From an uncultured Rickettsiales bacterium (GTDB lineage: Bacteria > Pseudomonadota > Alphaproteobacteria > Rickettsiales > UBA1997): a stretch of DNA of 18,127 nt. Below the pieces are notes generated by a model. It had not been told where the DNA came from. It did no database searches and was given only the letters and a program-made list of their open reading frames with translations. Numbering within the stretch: the stretch's first letter is position 1; every line of letters begins with the position of its first letter. Both the position numbers and the translations under genes were made by a program. The DNA lies in the NCBI GenBank assembly GCA_944390875.1, contig CALXRO010000065.1, positions 1-18,127 of the forward strand. Reading direction: 5' to 3'. Below, in pieces: positions 1 to 6,821 of the stretch.

Positions 1-586
1 CAAAAAAGTTGGACACGGTGGTACCCTTGATCCTTTAGCTTCAGGAGTATTACCAATAGCTATAAATAAAGCCACAAAACAGGTTGAATTAATGATGGAC
101 CATAAAAAAACCTACAAATTTTGTATAACTTTTGGTGAATTCAGAGATACTTATGATAGTGAAGGAAAAATTGAGCTAAAAAATGATTTTATACCATCTT
201 TAGAAGATATAAATAATTGCTTACATAGATTTATTGGTTATATAGAACAAATACCACCAAAATATTCTGCATTAAAACTAAATGGTAGAAGGGCTTACGA
301 ACTTGCAAGAGATAATATTGATTTTGAACTAAAACCAAGAAAAGTAGAAATAAAAAAATTGGAATTTTATGGTTTTAAAAATTTCAATACAACAGAATTT
401 TCTGTAGAATGTGGCCGCGGATGTTATGTTAGAAGTCTTGCTGTAGATATAGCAAAAGCTTTAAAAGCCTTAGGATACGTATCAGAGCTAATACGAACAA
501 AAGTTGGTGATTTTGATATAGAAAATAGTTTGAATATTGAAAATTTAGACTATAATTCAATAGAAGCAAATATTCTTAATATATAA
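1..586 (+). CDS. truB: tRNA pseudouridine(55) synthase TruB, 5' end cut off by the window
   Basis: The gene enters the window already in frame: reading from base 2 gives KVGHGGTLDPLASGVLPIA, the TruB active-site motif, so the gene begins upstream and the ATG at 92 is only an internal Met. About 194 residues are visible. The catalytic Asp is the D of GGTLDP, codon 29-31. Further on come YSALKLNGRRAYELAR and GCYVRSLAVDIAKAL, both typical of the TruB fold. The family converts U55 of the tRNA T-loop to pseudouridine in the cytoplasm. It is followed one base later by rluD and is probably cotranscribed with it. In many bacteria truB lies directly upstream of rpsO-pnp on the same strand; here rpsO-pnp is on the opposite strand beyond rluD, which suggests a local rearrangement. 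Confidence 0.95.
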   Translation, partial: KKVGHGGTLDPLASGVLPIAINKATKQVELMMDHKKTYKFCITFGEFRDTYDSEGKIELKNDFIPSLEDINNCLHRFIGYIEQIPPKYSALKLNGRRAYELARDNIDFELKPRKVEIKKLEFYGFKNFNTTEFSVECGRGCYVRSLAVDIAKALKALGYVSELIRTKVGDFDIENSLNIENLDYNSIEANILNI

Positions 587-587
587 T

Positions 588-1574
588 ATGACATCAATTT
601 TTATTAAGTCAAACTGTTCAGGTAAAAGAGTTGATAAATTCTTATTTGAAGAAATTAGTAAAAATTATTATTCAAATATATCAAGAAATATCATAAAAAA
701 CCAAATAAAGAACGGTTTTTTAAAGAAAAATAATATTATTTTTAATGATCCATCTTATATTATAAATCAGAACGATACTTTTGAAATTGAATTAAACAAC
801 CATAAAAATAAAGATTTAGAGGCTAAAAAAATAGAATTAGATATAATCTACGAAGATGAATATTTATCGGTAATAAATAAACAAGCTGATTTATCAACAC
901 ATCCAGGTGCTGGAAATTCTGAATATACATTAGTTAACGCTCTTATTGAAATTTATGGAAAAAATTTATCAGATATAGGTGGCAACGACAGACCTGGCAT
1001 AGTTCATAGATTAGATAAAGATACAACCGGATTACTCGTAATTGCCAAAAATAACTATGTACATGAAAAATTAAAGGAACAATTGGAAAATAGGATGTTA
1101 AAAAGAAAATATAATGCTATTATATGGGGAAATGTAATACCAAGTAATGGTTTTATAGAAGGATTTATATCAAGAAATAAAACAAACAGATTGAAAATGG
1201 TTTTGGGTAATTCAGGCAGGTACTCTAAGACTAACTATAGAACTTTAGAAAAATATTTAAACATTGCAAGTCTTGTTGAATGTGAGTTGGATACTGGTAG
1301 AACTCATCAAATAAGAGTACATTTCTCAAGTAAGAAACATCCTGTTATAGGTGATAAATTATACGGAGGAAATACTAGAAAAATTAGTAGCCAATATTTT
1401 AAGATAGAAAATTATAAAAATAAGGAATATATTGAATCTTTCACAAGACAAGCTCTACATTCAAAAGCAATATCTTTTATACATCCAATAACAAATAAAC
1501 AAATGTTATTTGAAACAGACTTACCAAAAGATATAAAAAAACTTATAGAAAATTTAAAAAGCTGTTTTAGTTAA
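588..1574 (+). CDS. rluD: 23S rRNA pseudouridine synthase, RluD type
   Basis: This 328-residue protein has the RluA/RluC/RluD-family architecture. An N-terminal S4-like RNA-binding domain spans about residues 12-70, followed by the synthase domain. The catalytic motif RPGIVHRLDKDTTGLLVIAK lies at about 136-155 with the catalytic Asp at D143. A second family motif, TGRTHQIRVHFS, is at about 236-247, followed by HPVIGDKLYGG. The RPGIVHRLDKDTTG wording and the later RQALHSKAISFIHPIT are closest to RluD, which makes pseudouridines in helix 69 of 23S rRNA. RluC is the main alternative, and the paralog cannot be settled from this window alone. The ATG at 588 lies one base after the truB stop, so the two are probably translationally coupled. 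No clear Shine-Dalgarno sequence is seen. Confidence 0.88.
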   Translation: MTSIFIKSNCSGKRVDKFLFEEISKNYYSNISRNIIKNQIKNGFLKKNNIIFNDPSYIINQNDTFEIELNNHKNKDLEAKKIELDIIYEDEYLSVINKQADLSTHPGAGNSEYTLVNALIEIYGKNLSDIGGNDRPGIVHRLDKDTTGLLVIAKNNYVHEKLKEQLENRMLKRKYNAIIWGNVIPSNGFIEGFISRNKTNRLKMVLGNSGRYSKTNYRTLEKYLNIASLVECELDTGRTHQIRVHFSSKKHPVIGDKLYGGNTRKISSQYFKIENYKNKEYIESFTRQALHSKAISFIHPITNKQMLFETDLPKDIKKLIENLKSCFS

Positions 1575-1675
1575 AACGTGTTATGTTTGTATGTTTTATT
1601 ATACTAATATTATTGTAAATTTTTATTTTAATACTGTATTACAAAATAGTGAAAAATATAATTATTAATGAAAAA

Positions 1676-1700
1676 GAAAAATAATTATTAATTATTTTTC
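1676..1700. terminator. Possible bidirectional terminator between rluD and pnp
   Basis: Perfect 12-base inverted repeat arms at 1676-1687 (GAAAAATAATTA) and 1689-1700 (TAATTATTTTTC) lie in the 160-base gap between two convergent genes. The arms extend weakly outward, with A tracts before them and T-rich sequence after them, so each strand would have a U-rich 3' side. Only one G-C pair is present, so the hairpin is weak in isolation. The call rests mainly on position. Confidence 0.5.
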
Positions 1701-1734
1701 TTATTTTGGTTTTTATTTATTTAAGCAAAGCAAA

Positions 1735-3852
1735 TTATTTTTTACCTAAATCGATACCAGTTTTTTGATCTACTTCCCTATAACTGAGTTTTGGTTTTCC
1801 TTTTTTATCAAAACCTATCACTTTGACTTTTATGCTTTTACCTTCTGTAAGAACATCGTCAACAAAGTCAATTCTATAATCAGCAAGTTCACTTATATGA
1901 ACAAAACCATCGATACCGCCAGGTAATTGTACAAAAGCTCCAACATCAATTATTTTGACAACCTTTCCAGTGTATATTCTACCAACTTCTGGTTCAAAAG
2001 TTATAGATTCTATCATATCTATAGCTTTATCAATATTATCAAAAGAATTTCCCAGAACTCTTATGCTACCATCTTCTTCTATATCAATAGTAGTTTTTGT
2101 AGTTTCTGTAATATTTTTAATATTTTTTCCCTGACTACCTATAACGTCCTTAATTTTGTCAACTGGAACTTTGATAGACTTTAATTTAGGAGCTGATGGT
2201 GCAACAGTATTTCTTGATTCTGTTATAGCTTTCGCCATTTCATCAAGAATATGTAGACGGCCAACTCTTGCTTGTTCTAACGCAACTTTCATTATTTCTC
2301 GGCTTACTCCTTTACATTTAATGTCCATTTGTAAAGCTGTTATAGCATCTCTAGTTCCAGCAACTTTAAAATCCATATCGCCCAAATGGTCTTCATCACC
2401 CATTATATCACTTAAAACTATGAAATTATCTCCTTCTTTTACAAGGCCCATTGCTATACCTGCGACAGGAGATTTCATTGGAACACCTGCAGCCATGAGT
2501 GCCATTGAACCAGCACATACTGTAGCCATTGATGATGAACCATTTGATTCAGTTATCTCAGAAACTAAACGTACAGCGTAAGGAAACTTATCTTTGTTAG
2601 CTTTTATATTATTTAGAGCTCTCCACGCTAATTTTCCATGACCAATTTCTCTTCTACCTGGTGCACCTAATCTTCCACATTCACCAACTGCATATGGAGG
2701 AAAATTATAATGTAACATAAATGTTTCTCTAAAAATTTCTTTTCCAACACAGTCAACTATTTGTTCATCATAATTTGAGCCAAGTGTTACAACACTTAAA
2801 GATTGTGTTTCACCTCTTGTAAACAATGACGAACCATGAACAGTTTCTAATGGTAATATATCAACTTCTGCTGTAATTGGCCTAATTTGATCTTTTTCTC
2901 TTCCATCTATTCTTTTACCTGTATTAAGTAGTTTTCCTCTAACTATATCTTTTTCAATTTCTTTGAATATAAAATCAACTTTATTTTGATATACTTCATC
3001 ACTATCTTCAGTAATAAATTTTTCAAAAAGTTTATTTTTTATCTCTTCTAATGTATTTACTCTTGTTTGTTTTTCAATTATTTCATAAGCTTTAACAACA
3101 TCTTCTCTTATAAAATCATTTATATTTTTTATTAATTCACTATCGTCTTCTTCTGTTATTGTAAGTTTTTCGACATTACATTCTGAAGCAAATTCTTTTA
3201 TCATTGTAATAACTGGCTTTAAAGAATCATGCGCAAATTGGACAGCATTTAACATTTCTTCTTCCGAAAGTTCTTTAACTTCTGATTCAACCATTAATAT
3301 TGAATCATCGGTACCAGCAACTACTAATTCTAATTTTCCAGCATTTGCAAATGGATGTATAGGATTCAAAATAAATTCACCATCTCTATAACCTACTTTT
3401 ACAGAAGCTGTTGGTCCTTCAAAAATTGCTTTTGATATTGTTAAAGCCGCAGAAGCTGCTATGCTAGCAACAACCTCAGCAGGAATATTTTCATCATGCG
3501 ATAATAAAGTACAAAAAACATTAGTTTCATATCTATAGTTTTCTGGAAACAAAGGTCTTATTGGTCTATCTATTAATCTTGATATTAATACTTCATGATC
3601 ACTAGGCTTTGTTTCTCTTTTAACAAATCCAGGTGGTATTTGACCAGCCGCATAAAACTTTTCAACATAAGATATTGTCAAAGGTACAAAATCTATTCCT
3701 GTTGTTTCTTTATTTGCTGTTGTAACATTTGCCATAACAATTGTATTACCCATTTTAGCTATAACACTGCTAGCTTGCCTACCGATTTTGCCTGTCTCTA
3801 AACTTAAGGTTTTATCGCCCCATTTAATTTCTTTTTTAACTATATTAAACAT
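1735..3852 (-). CDS. pnp: Polyribonucleotide nucleotidyltransferase (PNPase)
   Basis: This 705-residue protein is full length for the family. PNPase degrades RNA 3'-to-5' by phosphorolysis and works as a trimer in RNA turnover. The order is as expected: first RNase PH-like core (about 1-225, with FYAAGQIPPGF and ISRLIDRPIRPLFP), an alpha-helical linker, second RNase PH core (about 310-545, with the phosphate-binding FTRGETQ and the catalytic GDEDHLGDMDFKVAGT), a KH domain (about 557-618, GSQGKNI loop) and an S1 domain (about 624-692, GAFVQLPGGIDGFVHISEL). All key motifs are intact. It follows rpsO by 8 bases, and its Shine-Dalgarno AGGA (minus strand, about 3859-3862) overlaps the rpsO stop codon, so the two form the classic rpsO-pnp unit. 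PNPase often autoregulates its mRNA leader in other bacteria; nothing here shows that directly. Confidence 0.98.
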   Translation of the reverse strand: MFNIVKKEIKWGDKTLSLETGKIGRQASSVIAKMGNTIVMANVTTANKETTGIDFVPLTISYVEKFYAAGQIPPGFVKRETKPSDHEVLISRLIDRPIRPLFPENYRYETNVFCTLLSHDENIPAEVVASIAASAALTISKAIFEGPTASVKVGYRDGEFILNPIHPFANAGKLELVVAGTDDSILMVESEVKELSEEEMLNAVQFAHDSLKPVITMIKEFASECNVEKLTITEEDDSELIKNINDFIREDVVKAYEIIEKQTRVNTLEEIKNKLFEKFITEDSDEVYQNKVDFIFKEIEKDIVRGKLLNTGKRIDGREKDQIRPITAEVDILPLETVHGSSLFTRGETQSLSVVTLGSNYDEQIVDCVGKEIFRETFMLHYNFPPYAVGECGRLGAPGRREIGHGKLAWRALNNIKANKDKFPYAVRLVSEITESNGSSSMATVCAGSMALMAAGVPMKSPVAGIAMGLVKEGDNFIVLSDIMGDEDHLGDMDFKVAGTRDAITALQMDIKCKGVSREIMKVALEQARVGRLHILDEMAKAITESRNTVAPSAPKLKSIKVPVDKIKDVIGSQGKNIKNITETTKTTIDIEEDGSIRVLGNSFDNIDKAIDMIESITFEPEVGRIYTGKVVKIIDVGAFVQLPGGIDGFVHISELADYRIDFVDDVLTEGKSIKVKVIGFDKKGKPKLSYREVDQKTGIDLGKK

Positions 3853-3860
3853 CTAAAATC

Positions 3861-4145
3861 CTAATTATTTTTATTATTTCCTTTTAATCCTAAAGATTCT
3901 ATAAGTTTGGTATATCTTTCTGGTGATTTTTTACTTAAATATTTTAAAAGCCTTTTCCTTCTTGCAACCAAAACCATTAATCCATTTCTTGATGAGAAAT
4001 CTTTTTGATGTATTTTTAGATGCTCCGTCAAATTTTTGATTCTTTCAGTCATTATTGCACACTGAACTTCTACAGAACCCGTATCATTTTCATCTGTGGC
4101 AAAGCCACTTATTAATTGGCTTTTTTTTTCTTTAGTAATTGTCAT
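3861..4145 (-). CDS. rpsO: 30S ribosomal protein S15
   Basis: This 94-residue protein, slightly longer than the usual 88-89, has the S15 signature throughout: DTGSVEVQCAIMTERIKNLTEHLK followed by KDFSSRNGLMVLVARRKRLLKYL and a final YTKLIESLGLKG. S15 binds the central domain of 16S rRNA early in 30S assembly. Its extra length is an Asn/Lys tail (NNKNN). The start is fixed by a good Shine-Dalgarno, AGAAGG on the minus strand at 4152-4157, six bases before the ATG. It is the first gene of the rpsO-pnp unit. S15 is known in several bacteria to bind its own leader, and a possible leader structure is listed separately. Confidence 0.97.
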   Translation of the reverse strand: MTITKEKKSQLISGFATDENDTGSVEVQCAIMTERIKNLTEHLKIHQKDFSSRNGLMVLVARRKRLLKYLSKKSPERYTKLIESLGLKGNNKNN

Positions 4146-4188
4146 AAATAACCTTCTGAGAAATTATTAATAAATTAATAAATGTAAA

Positions 4189-4220
4189 GTTGGTACCGCC
4201 TCAAAATACAGTTGACCAAC
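4189..4220 (-). promoter_or_regulatory. Possible structured leader of rpsO
   Basis: In the region just upstream of rpsO, minus-strand GTTGGT (4220-4215) can pair with ACCAAC (4194-4189) around a 20-base loop containing GAGGCGGT. The same GTTG can instead pair with the CAAC four bases later, so two alternative folds are possible. S15 autoregulatory leaders with alternative folds are known in other bacteria. The match here is to that idea only, not to a specific recognised family. A clean -35/-10 pair was not found in 4146-4370. Confidence 0.25.
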
Positions 4221-4287
4221 AATATTATCGTATAAAATAAAAAATAAAAAGCTAGAACTTAACAACTAATATGAAAAATTTTTTAAA

Positions 4288-4320
4288 GTTTGATAGTTTA
4301 ATAAAAATAATCCATCAAAC
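4288..4320 (-). terminator. Inverted repeat downstream of the frameshifted gene
   Basis: Arms GTTTGAT (4288-4294) and ATCAAAC (4314-4320) form a perfect 7-base pair stem around a 19-base AT-rich loop. On the minus strand it lies about 50 bases after the stop of the frameshifted gene and is followed by TTTAAAAAATTTTT. It could end transcription coming from the ABC exporter and the broken gene before rpsO. The loop is long, so the call is weak. Confidence 0.3.
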
Positions 4321-4370
4321 ACCAGACTTACATAAAAAAATAATACACATAAGTTAATTAAATGATTAAA

Positions 4371-4906
4371 TTAAAAGCTTAATCCTCCCCTTCCTTTTTG
4401 GCTTAATGAACTTTCTTTTCTACGTTTTTCTTTTTCTATATGTGTTATTCCTTCATTATCTGTTTTTAGTAATTTATTATACTCTCTTTCTAATTCTTCA
4501 TCATTTATATTTTGAATACCATCAATAGGTCTTGCTAAAATATTTGATATTTCATTCACTTTATTAATAGTTTTATTATATTCTTTTTGTACTTTTTTAT
4601 CTTTTTTGACATTCCTGAAAAGTTCGATAAGTTTATATTTTCGTCATTTTCTATTTCTCTTTCCATTTCTTGAATCATTTTATCTAAATCTTCTTCTGAC
4701 ATATTTTTTAATTCTTCTTTTTCAAATTCTTCAATTAGTTTATTTGCCTTTTCTTCCGATATATCTACTGGTTTTTTAATTGATTTATTATCTTTATCTG
4801 ATTTGTTTTATACTTATTTGTTTGTTTTTCTGTTTTTTTACTTGACTTCTTAGTGCTTTTAACTTTTTTTAAACACTTTTTTAAAAAAATTTTTTATTTT
4901 ACCCAT
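4371..4906 (-). pseudogene. Frameshifted gene for a charged, probably coiled-coil small protein
   Basis: The first ATG (minus strand, 4906-4904) follows GAGG six bases away and opens MGKIKNFFKKVFKK, but the frame closes after 15 codons. The reading continues in the next frame (VKSTKKSSKKTEKQTNKYK), returns to the first frame (SDKDNKSIKKPVDISEEK, through EELKNMSEEDLDKMIQEMER, to about SNFSGMS), and finishes in the third frame (KKDKKVQKEYNK, then NEISNILARPIDGIQ, ending SLSQKGRGGLSF). Joined, this gives about 176 residues: a Lys-rich N-terminus, a Glu/Lys helical middle, and a conserved-looking C-terminus. The breaks fall near A-tracts: the T7 run at 4864-4870, somewhere in 4774-4810, and the A6 runs near 4593-4607. 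I do not recognise the family. It may be a pseudogene, a gene read through by slippage, or an assembly artefact. The last 62 codons alone (ATG at 4559) would be a fragment, with no ribosome site seen. The gap 4907-5021 holds only AT-rich imperfect palindromes and no clear promoter. Confidence 0.75.
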
Positions 4907-5021
4907 ATTATTCCTCAATTTTTTGATAAAAACACTTACACAATATAAATTAATATTCAATATATTGATTAAAATATTTAATATTTATTAAGTTATTATT
5001 ATAATTTGATATACATAAAAA

Positions 5022-6821
5022 TTATTCAAATTCCACCAATCCATTACACAATTGATAATACCTACCTTTATTTTTTAGTAATTCTTCATGATTACCATAT
5101 TCAATTATTTCACCATTCTCAAGAACAACTATCTTGTCGGCATTTTTTATAGTAGAAAGCCTATGTGCTATTACAAAAACTGTTTTATCTTTAAATAAAT
5201 TTTCAAGTACATCATTTATAATCTTTTCAGTTCTCGTATCAACTGATGATGTAGCTTCATCGAAAATCAATATTGGTCTATCAGCTACAATAGCTCTTGC
5301 TATAGCTAATAACTGCTTTTCACCTTGTGATAAATTGTCAGCATCAGATTTTAAATTTGTATCATATCCATTTTTTAAATGTTTTACAAAAGAATCAATC
5401 TTTGCCATTTGTGCAATTTTAATAATTTCTTCATCTTTCGCATCTGATTTACCATATCTAATATTATCAATTATACTTCCATTAAACATATGAACATCTT
5501 GCAAAACTATTGATATTAAATTTCTTAAATCTTTCTTTTTAATATCATTTATATTAACGCCATCAATTGTAATTTTACCAGAATCAACATCATAAAATCT
5601 CATTACAAGATTTGTAACTGTTGTTTTACCTACACCAGTTGAACCAACAAAAGCTATTTTTTGACCACGTTCTATATCAAAATTTATGTTTTTTAAGTTG
5701 CCACTGCCTTTTTTATATTTAAAACATACATTTTCAAATTTTAGATTACCATTAAAATCAATATCCTTTTCATCTGTATGTATTTTTTTATCAAATATTG
5801 TAATTTGACCATCATCTATTTCATAATCCATCTTTAATATATTAGATATTCTTTCTACTCCTGCAATAGCTTTTAATATTACTGGTATTTGTTCTGAAAG
5901 TTCACTGATTGGATTTACAAAAGCTTTTGTATACTTTAATAAAGCCAAAATAACACCTAATGACATATTACCACTCATAACAAAAAAAGAACCAAAAATA
6001 AGAACTAGTGTATATCCAATGTTTCCAGAGTTTACTAAAAGAGGCATTAACATATTTGAATAAGTATTTCCTTTGCATGATACATTATATAAATCTTCAT
6101 TATAAGTATTAAAATCATTTAAAGTTTGTTTTTCATGGCAAAATACTTTTATTACGTTTTGACCATTTACTGCCTCTTCTATGAAACCATTAATTGCACC
6201 AATTTTATTTTGCTGTTTTTCAAATAACTTTCTGCTTACTATACTAATAAATCTAGATATTAAAATCATTAGACAAAATATACAAAAAACAAGCATTGTC
6301 AATTTAAAATTATAATAAAACATAGCAGAAATAATCCCAATAATATTAATGGAACAACAGATTATTGCTGATAAACTCATACTTAAAGTAAATCTTATGG
6401 TATCTATATCATTTGTGTATAAACTCATTATATCACCTTTTGTACTACCATCAAAAAACGATATTGGCAATTTTATCATTTTATTGAAAAGTTTATTTCT
6501 AATATCTTCTAATAATTTTGATTCTATAATAGCCATTATTATAGAGTACATGTATTTTGCCACAACTGCAAATAGAAAAATTAAAGAGAGTTTTAGTATT
6601 ATAAGTTTAAAACCATTAAATAATTCAGAATTATTATCAGTTGTCATTGGTACAATATAATCATCTATCACATTTTTTATTAGAATAGTTGAAACTGTCA
6701 TTGATAAAGATGATATGACCATACATATAACAGCAATTGAAAATACAAATTTATAATTTTTAACATAACTAACAATTTTAAAAAAATTACTTATGTTTAC
6801 TTTATTATTTTTATCAGACAT
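5022..6821 (-). CDS. Heterodimeric ABC exporter, subunit with the catalytic Glu (BmrD/TM288-like)
   Basis: This 599-residue half-transporter has an N-terminal six-helix membrane domain (about 1-330) and a C-terminal ATPase domain. It has Walker A GSTGVGKTT with K399, Q-loop SIVLQDVHMFNG, signature LSQGEKQLLAIARA, Walker B ILIFDEATSSVD with catalytic E522, and switch VIAHRLSTI. The signature is LSQGE rather than LSGGQ. The partner gene has the opposite defects, so the pair matches the asymmetric TM287/288 and BmrC/BmrD exporters, with one competent and one degenerate ATP site. Such pumps expel drugs or lipophilic compounds in other bacteria; the substrate here is unknown. Its ATG overlaps the end of the partner gene by 8 bases, supporting coupled translation. 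Confidence 0.93.
   Translation of the reverse strand: MSDKNNKVNISNFFKIVSYVKNYKFVFSIAVICMVISSLSMTVSTILIKNVIDDYIVPMTTDNNSELFNGFKLIILKLSLIFLFAVVAKYMYSIIMAIIESKLLEDIRNKLFNKMIKLPISFFDGSTKGDIMSLYTNDIDTIRFTLSMSLSAIICCSINIIGIISAMFYYNFKLTMLVFCIFCLMILISRFISIVSRKLFEKQQNKIGAINGFIEEAVNGQNVIKVFCHEKQTLNDFNTYNEDLYNVSCKGNTYSNMLMPLLVNSGNIGYTLVLIFGSFFVMSGNMSLGVILALLKYTKAFVNPISELSEQIPVILKAIAGVERISNILKMDYEIDDGQITIFDKKIHTDEKDIDFNGNLKFENVCFKYKKGSGNLKNINFDIERGQKIAFVGSTGVGKTTVTNLVMRFYDVDSGKITIDGVNINDIKKKDLRNLISIVLQDVHMFNGSIIDNIRYGKSDAKDEEIIKIAQMAKIDSFVKHLKNGYDTNLKSDADNLSQGEKQLLAIARAIVADRPILIFDEATSSVDTRTEKIINDVLENLFKDKTVFVIAHRLSTIKNADKIVVLENGEIIEYGNHEELLKNKGRYYQLCNGLVEFE

Noticed and set aside
1651..1700. A near-direct repeat of GAAAAATA(T)AATTATTAAT in the rluD-pnp gap
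   Set aside because: Very low complexity AT sequence; two copies with an indel are not evidence of a mobile element or array.
2156..2581. A 141-codon plus-strand reading frame opposite pnp
   Set aside because: It lies entirely inside the strongly conserved pnp gene on the other strand and its protein resembles nothing.
4205..4220. A CAACTG (Myb-type site) upstream of rpsO as a target of the Myb protein
   Set aside because: A degenerate six-base site occurs by chance many times in a window of this size, and the protein is predicted to be exported.
4271..4357. A 28-codon plus-strand reading frame starting MKNFLKFDSLIK
   Set aside because: It has no ribosome binding site, no recognisable family and lies in AT-rich spacer; chance reading frames of this size are expected.
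4921..5021. Several overlapping AT palindromes after the second exporter gene as a terminator
   Set aside because: The pairings are imperfect, contain no G-C pairs and have many alternatives, so no defined stem can be supported.
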